A stretch of DNA of 36,573 nt from Candidatus Methylumidiphilus alinenensis (GTDB taxonomy: Bacteria; Pseudomonadota; Gammaproteobacteria; Methylococcales; Methylococcaceae): assembly GCA_003242955.1 (NCBI GenBank), contig QJPH01000433.1, forward strand, positions 1-36,573, written 5' to 3'. This document shows positions 34,862-36,573 of the stretch, one piece after another. The notes under the pieces are model-generated. The model worked only from the letters and a program-made list of their open reading frames with translations, had not been told where the DNA came from and did not search any database. Both the position numbers and the translations under genes were made by a program. How positions within the stretch are numbered: the first letter of the stretch is position 1; every line of letters begins with the position of its first letter.

Positions 34862-34992
34862 GGGGTGCGATAAAAAGTGATGCTGGAGTGCAAGGCTTGC
34901 CTTGCGAGGGCATGTGCAGGCAAGGCAAGCCTTGCACTCCCGACGTAATTTCAAGCACTGCCCAACTAGTTTGCATCACTTTTAATCGCCCC
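34862..34992. repeat. 131-bp element with nested hairpin
   Basis: Outer ends GGGGTGCGATAAAAAGTGAT (from 34862) and ATCACTTTTAATCGCCCC (to 34992) are near-perfect inverted repeats. Nested inside is a 21-bp stem (34885-34905 with 34920-34940), the same hairpin as at 26471-26528. Confidence 0.75.
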
Positions 34993-35068
34993 TTGCGTCA
35001 TCGCTTTTACAATGCGCCACACTTCTATAATATAGTTTCAGATTTTCAATCATCAGGGTTAAGGAATT

Positions 35069-35398
35069 ATGAACACAATCGTTAAATTCATTGCCGCAGG
35101 GCTGTTATCCGCTGGCTTGCTATCGGGTTGCGCGTGGGTGGACTTGAAGCCGCAGGCGGACAAAGTCCGCATATTGGCGGCGCAAGAAGTGGGCCGATGC
35201 CATGAACTGGGCCGTGTTTCCGCTGTCACTGCCGCAAAAGTCGGGTTCATCGCACGGGGAAAAGACACGGTTCAGGAAGAAGTCTATCGCCTAGCCCGCA
35301 ACAATGCCGCCGATATGGGTGGAGACTCCGTGGTTGCCATCGGCCCATTAATCGAAGGCGAGCAAGCGTTTAAGGTTTATCGGTGTATCAATCCATAA
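35069..35398 (+). CDS. DUF4156-like lipoprotein
   Basis: A 109-aa protein with TAAGGA before ATG 35069. A lipoprotein signal is clear: the basic N-terminus and hydrophobic stretch lead to LLSGC, so Cys21 should be lipidated. The mature part reads VGRCHELGRVSAVTAAKVGF, then EEVYRLARNNAADMGGDSVVAIGP and ends FKVYRCINP. This is the pattern of DUF4156 lipoproteins (related to RcsF), where the Ala-Ala-x-x-Gly-Gly-(D/N) segment is conserved and two Cys may form a disulfide. Likely an outer-membrane or periplasmic lipoprotein of unknown role. A strong terminator follows the stop. Confidence 0.82.
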   Translation: MNTIVKFIAAGLLSAGLLSGCAWVDLKPQADKVRILAAQEVGRCHELGRVSAVTAAKVGFIARGKDTVQEEVYRLARNNAADMGGDSVVAIGPLIEGEQAFKVYRCINP

Positions 35399-35430
35399 AA
35401 TTCCCCGCTCCTGGCGGAGAGGGGAATTTT
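35397..35430 (+). terminator. Rho-independent terminator
   Basis: AAAATTCCCC (35397-35406) pairs perfectly with GGGGAATTTT (35421-35430), and the inner GCTCC pairs with GGAG. The A-rich 5' arm and T-rich 3' arm suit a bidirectional terminator. The lipoprotein stop codon overlaps its left edge. Confidence 0.85.
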
Positions 35431-35459
35431 ATATATGAAAAAACCAGAGGATTTGACCT

Positions 35460-36083
35460 ATGTCCACGACACAACCCACGTATGACGACATTTTGCGACT
35501 TTTCAAGGATAATGCCGAAAGATTCAAGGAAACCGACGAAAGATTCAAGGAAACCGACGAAAAATTCAAGAAACGCGATATAGAGTTCGAGGAGTCTAAA
35601 CGGATGATGAGGGAATCGTCTATGGCTACCGACCGCAAAATCAAAGAAGTGTCTGCCAGCATCGGCAGGCTTGGCAACCGCTTAGGTGACTTCATTGAAG
35701 ATGCAGTAAGACCCGCTGCCGTGCGCCTGTTCCAAGGGCGGGGGATTGTCGTCCACGAAGTTCAGCAGAACGTCACCGTGCAGCGCGGCGAGGAAGGCTT
35801 GGAAATCGACCTGATGGTGGTCAACGACAGCGAGGCGGTGGCGGTGGAATGCAAGAGCAATTTGAAGATTGACGATGTGAACGAACATCTGGATCGGCTC
35901 GCCAAGCTGAAAAGGCTACTGCCCCGCTATGCCGGCTTCAAAGTCATGGGGGCAGTGGCGGCGATGGTAATCCCCGATAATGTAGCTAGTTACGCTGCCA
36001 GCAAAGGTTTGTTTGTCATCGGTCAAAGCGGCGAAGATATGGCAATCCGCAACGATGAAGATTTCACCCCAGCGGTGTGGTGA
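35460..36083 (+). CDS. PD-(D/E)XK nuclease-like protein with coiled-coil repeats (DUF3782-like)
   Basis: A 207-aa protein. The N-terminal third has tandem heptad-like repeats (ERFKETDERFKETDEKFKK), predicted coiled coil. IGRLGNRLGDFIEDAVRPAAVRLFQGRGI leads into a nuclease-like core: Asp in LEIDLMVVND and the ExK pair in AVAVECKSNLK, which together match PD-(D/E)XK. Similar proteins (DUF3782 and relatives) are common in repeat-rich genomes of cyanobacteria and methylotrophs; their substrates are unknown. It sits in a relaxed intergenic context after a terminator, so it likely has its own promoter. The tandem repeats in DNA (GATTCAAGGAAACCGACGAA twice at 35520-35561) may vary in number. Confidence 0.82.
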   Translation: MSTTQPTYDDILRLFKDNAERFKETDERFKETDEKFKKRDIEFEESKRMMRESSMATDRKIKEVSASIGRLGNRLGDFIEDAVRPAAVRLFQGRGIVVHEVQQNVTVQRGEEGLEIDLMVVNDSEAVAVECKSNLKIDDVNEHLDRLAKLKRLLPRYAGFKVMGAVAAMVIPDNVASYAASKGLFVIGQSGEDMAIRNDEDFTPAVW

Positions 36084-36573
36084 TGCCACAGCGCTTTCAA
36101 CCTCTACAGCGTTTTCAACATCAAAGAGTTACTTGATAGCTGGCATGATAGCGCAGGACATTCGGTTAACTGGAAGGGTTAACTTAATATCCATTATTTA
36201 GTTATATTTTAAAGATGAAACCGCTGTATCTGCTCGACACCAAATATCTGCATCTACTTGATAAAATGCCGCTATACACCTGCAACTTTCATGCTCTGCT
36301 TGTTCCCAAGCTCCAGCTCTCATCGTTATACACAAGTCCAGCTAAACCGGAAAAGCCGTCATTTCGGCAGGGATGCCTAAATCCAGGCCATGGACGGTAA
36401 CCAGTCGGTTGTGCAGTGCTTGATCCAGGCAACTTGCCAAGCCTTAGGTGAAACCCAATAAAGAACATCTCATACCAAAGGCCAAGCTGGTGCTTGGCAA
36501 GGTGATTTGCGAAGGAATTGTTCGTGATTTTCGTGGACTATTCAATTCGGTTTTGGTGGATTGTATCGTTCCC
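36084..36573. other. Right-edge region with a dispersed repeat
   Basis: No gene is supported. It holds the second copy of the 19240-19364 repeat. From about 36454 a frame reads NKEHLIPKAKLVLGKVICEG and runs off the edge; its start and family are unknown, so it is not called. A 61-codon frame at 36215 ends inside the repeat and is rejected. Confidence 0.45.
36302..36430. repeat. Dispersed repeat, second copy
   Basis: Matches 19240-19364 through CACAAGTCCAGC, CCGTCATTTCGGCA, CCAGGCCATGGA and CGGTTGTGCAGTGCTTGAT. It continues as CCAGGCAACTTGCC, which gives the likely uninterrupted site for the MITE insertion seen at 19365. Confidence 0.68.

Noticed and set aside
34610-35085. Several 65-116-codon frames upstream of pyrG
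   Set aside because: They consist of repeats and palindromes, on both strands, without ribosome sites.
36215-36400. 61-codon frame near the right edge
   Set aside because: It terminates inside the dispersed repeat at 36302-36430 and has no family resemblance.

Overview
The window is chromosomal DNA from a gammaproteobacterium. The right half (minus strand) carries the widely conserved gammaproteobacterial set pyrG-kdsA and eno-ftsB-ispD-ispF. A methanotroph-like lineage is possible, but nothing in the window proves it, so genus and order are left open. The DNA is unusually rich in short dispersed repeats with terminal inverted repeats (MITE- and REP-like), and several genes are cut short by them.

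Layout. 1-1525: the edge of an integrative conjugative element, with the 5' part of a MobH-type relaxase gene (minus strand) and a divergent tyrosine recombinase. 1526-2126: repeats. 2127-9848: a tight six-gene operon for a membrane-bound group 4 [NiFe]-hydrogenase-like complex (hyfB, hyfC, hyfE, hyfF, hyfG, and a ferredoxin/HyfI fusion). 9849-10926: repeats and a GIY-YIG remnant. 10927-18484: a ParA-like ATPase and two tandem 1.1-kb-residue-class paralogues (1117 and 1103 aa) with transglutaminase and DUF2126 (putative amidoligase) domains; the second has lost its catalytic cysteine. 18485-20207: repeats, a shrunken Rpn-type gene and a truncated DUF4062 gene. 20208-22879: a VOC protein, a class II aldolase and a PAS/sigma-54 regulator. 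22880-23180: a repeat that cuts off a STAS-like gene. 23220-26279 (minus): ispF, ispD, ftsB, eno. 26690-29664 (minus): a secreted phosphoesterase, peptide deformylase and a lipoprotein gene with an in-frame stop. 29927-31553 (minus): an AT-rich orphan gene, a truncated small gene and DUF2442. 31572-34587 (minus): a YgiT-like/DUF4258 pair coupled to kdsA and pyrG. 34588-36573: repeats, a DUF4156 lipoprotein and a PD-(D/E)XK-type protein.

How the parts work together. The hydrogenase subunits should form one complex: NuoL/M/H-like membrane proteins for ion pumping, and a peripheral arm in which electrons pass between the NiFe site and iron-sulfur clusters. No formate dehydrogenase or Hyp maturation genes lie in the window, so the electron partner is unknown. 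The coupled transglutaminase/amidoligase pair looks like one active and one inactive subunit of a peptide- or protein-modifying system.

The most notable observation is a 103-bp inverted-repeat element that sits in frame inside the 5' end of hyfG, with an 8-bp near-perfect target duplication. It adds 37 codons. A second copy of exactly the same length lies at 31129-31231, and a truncated one at 19365.
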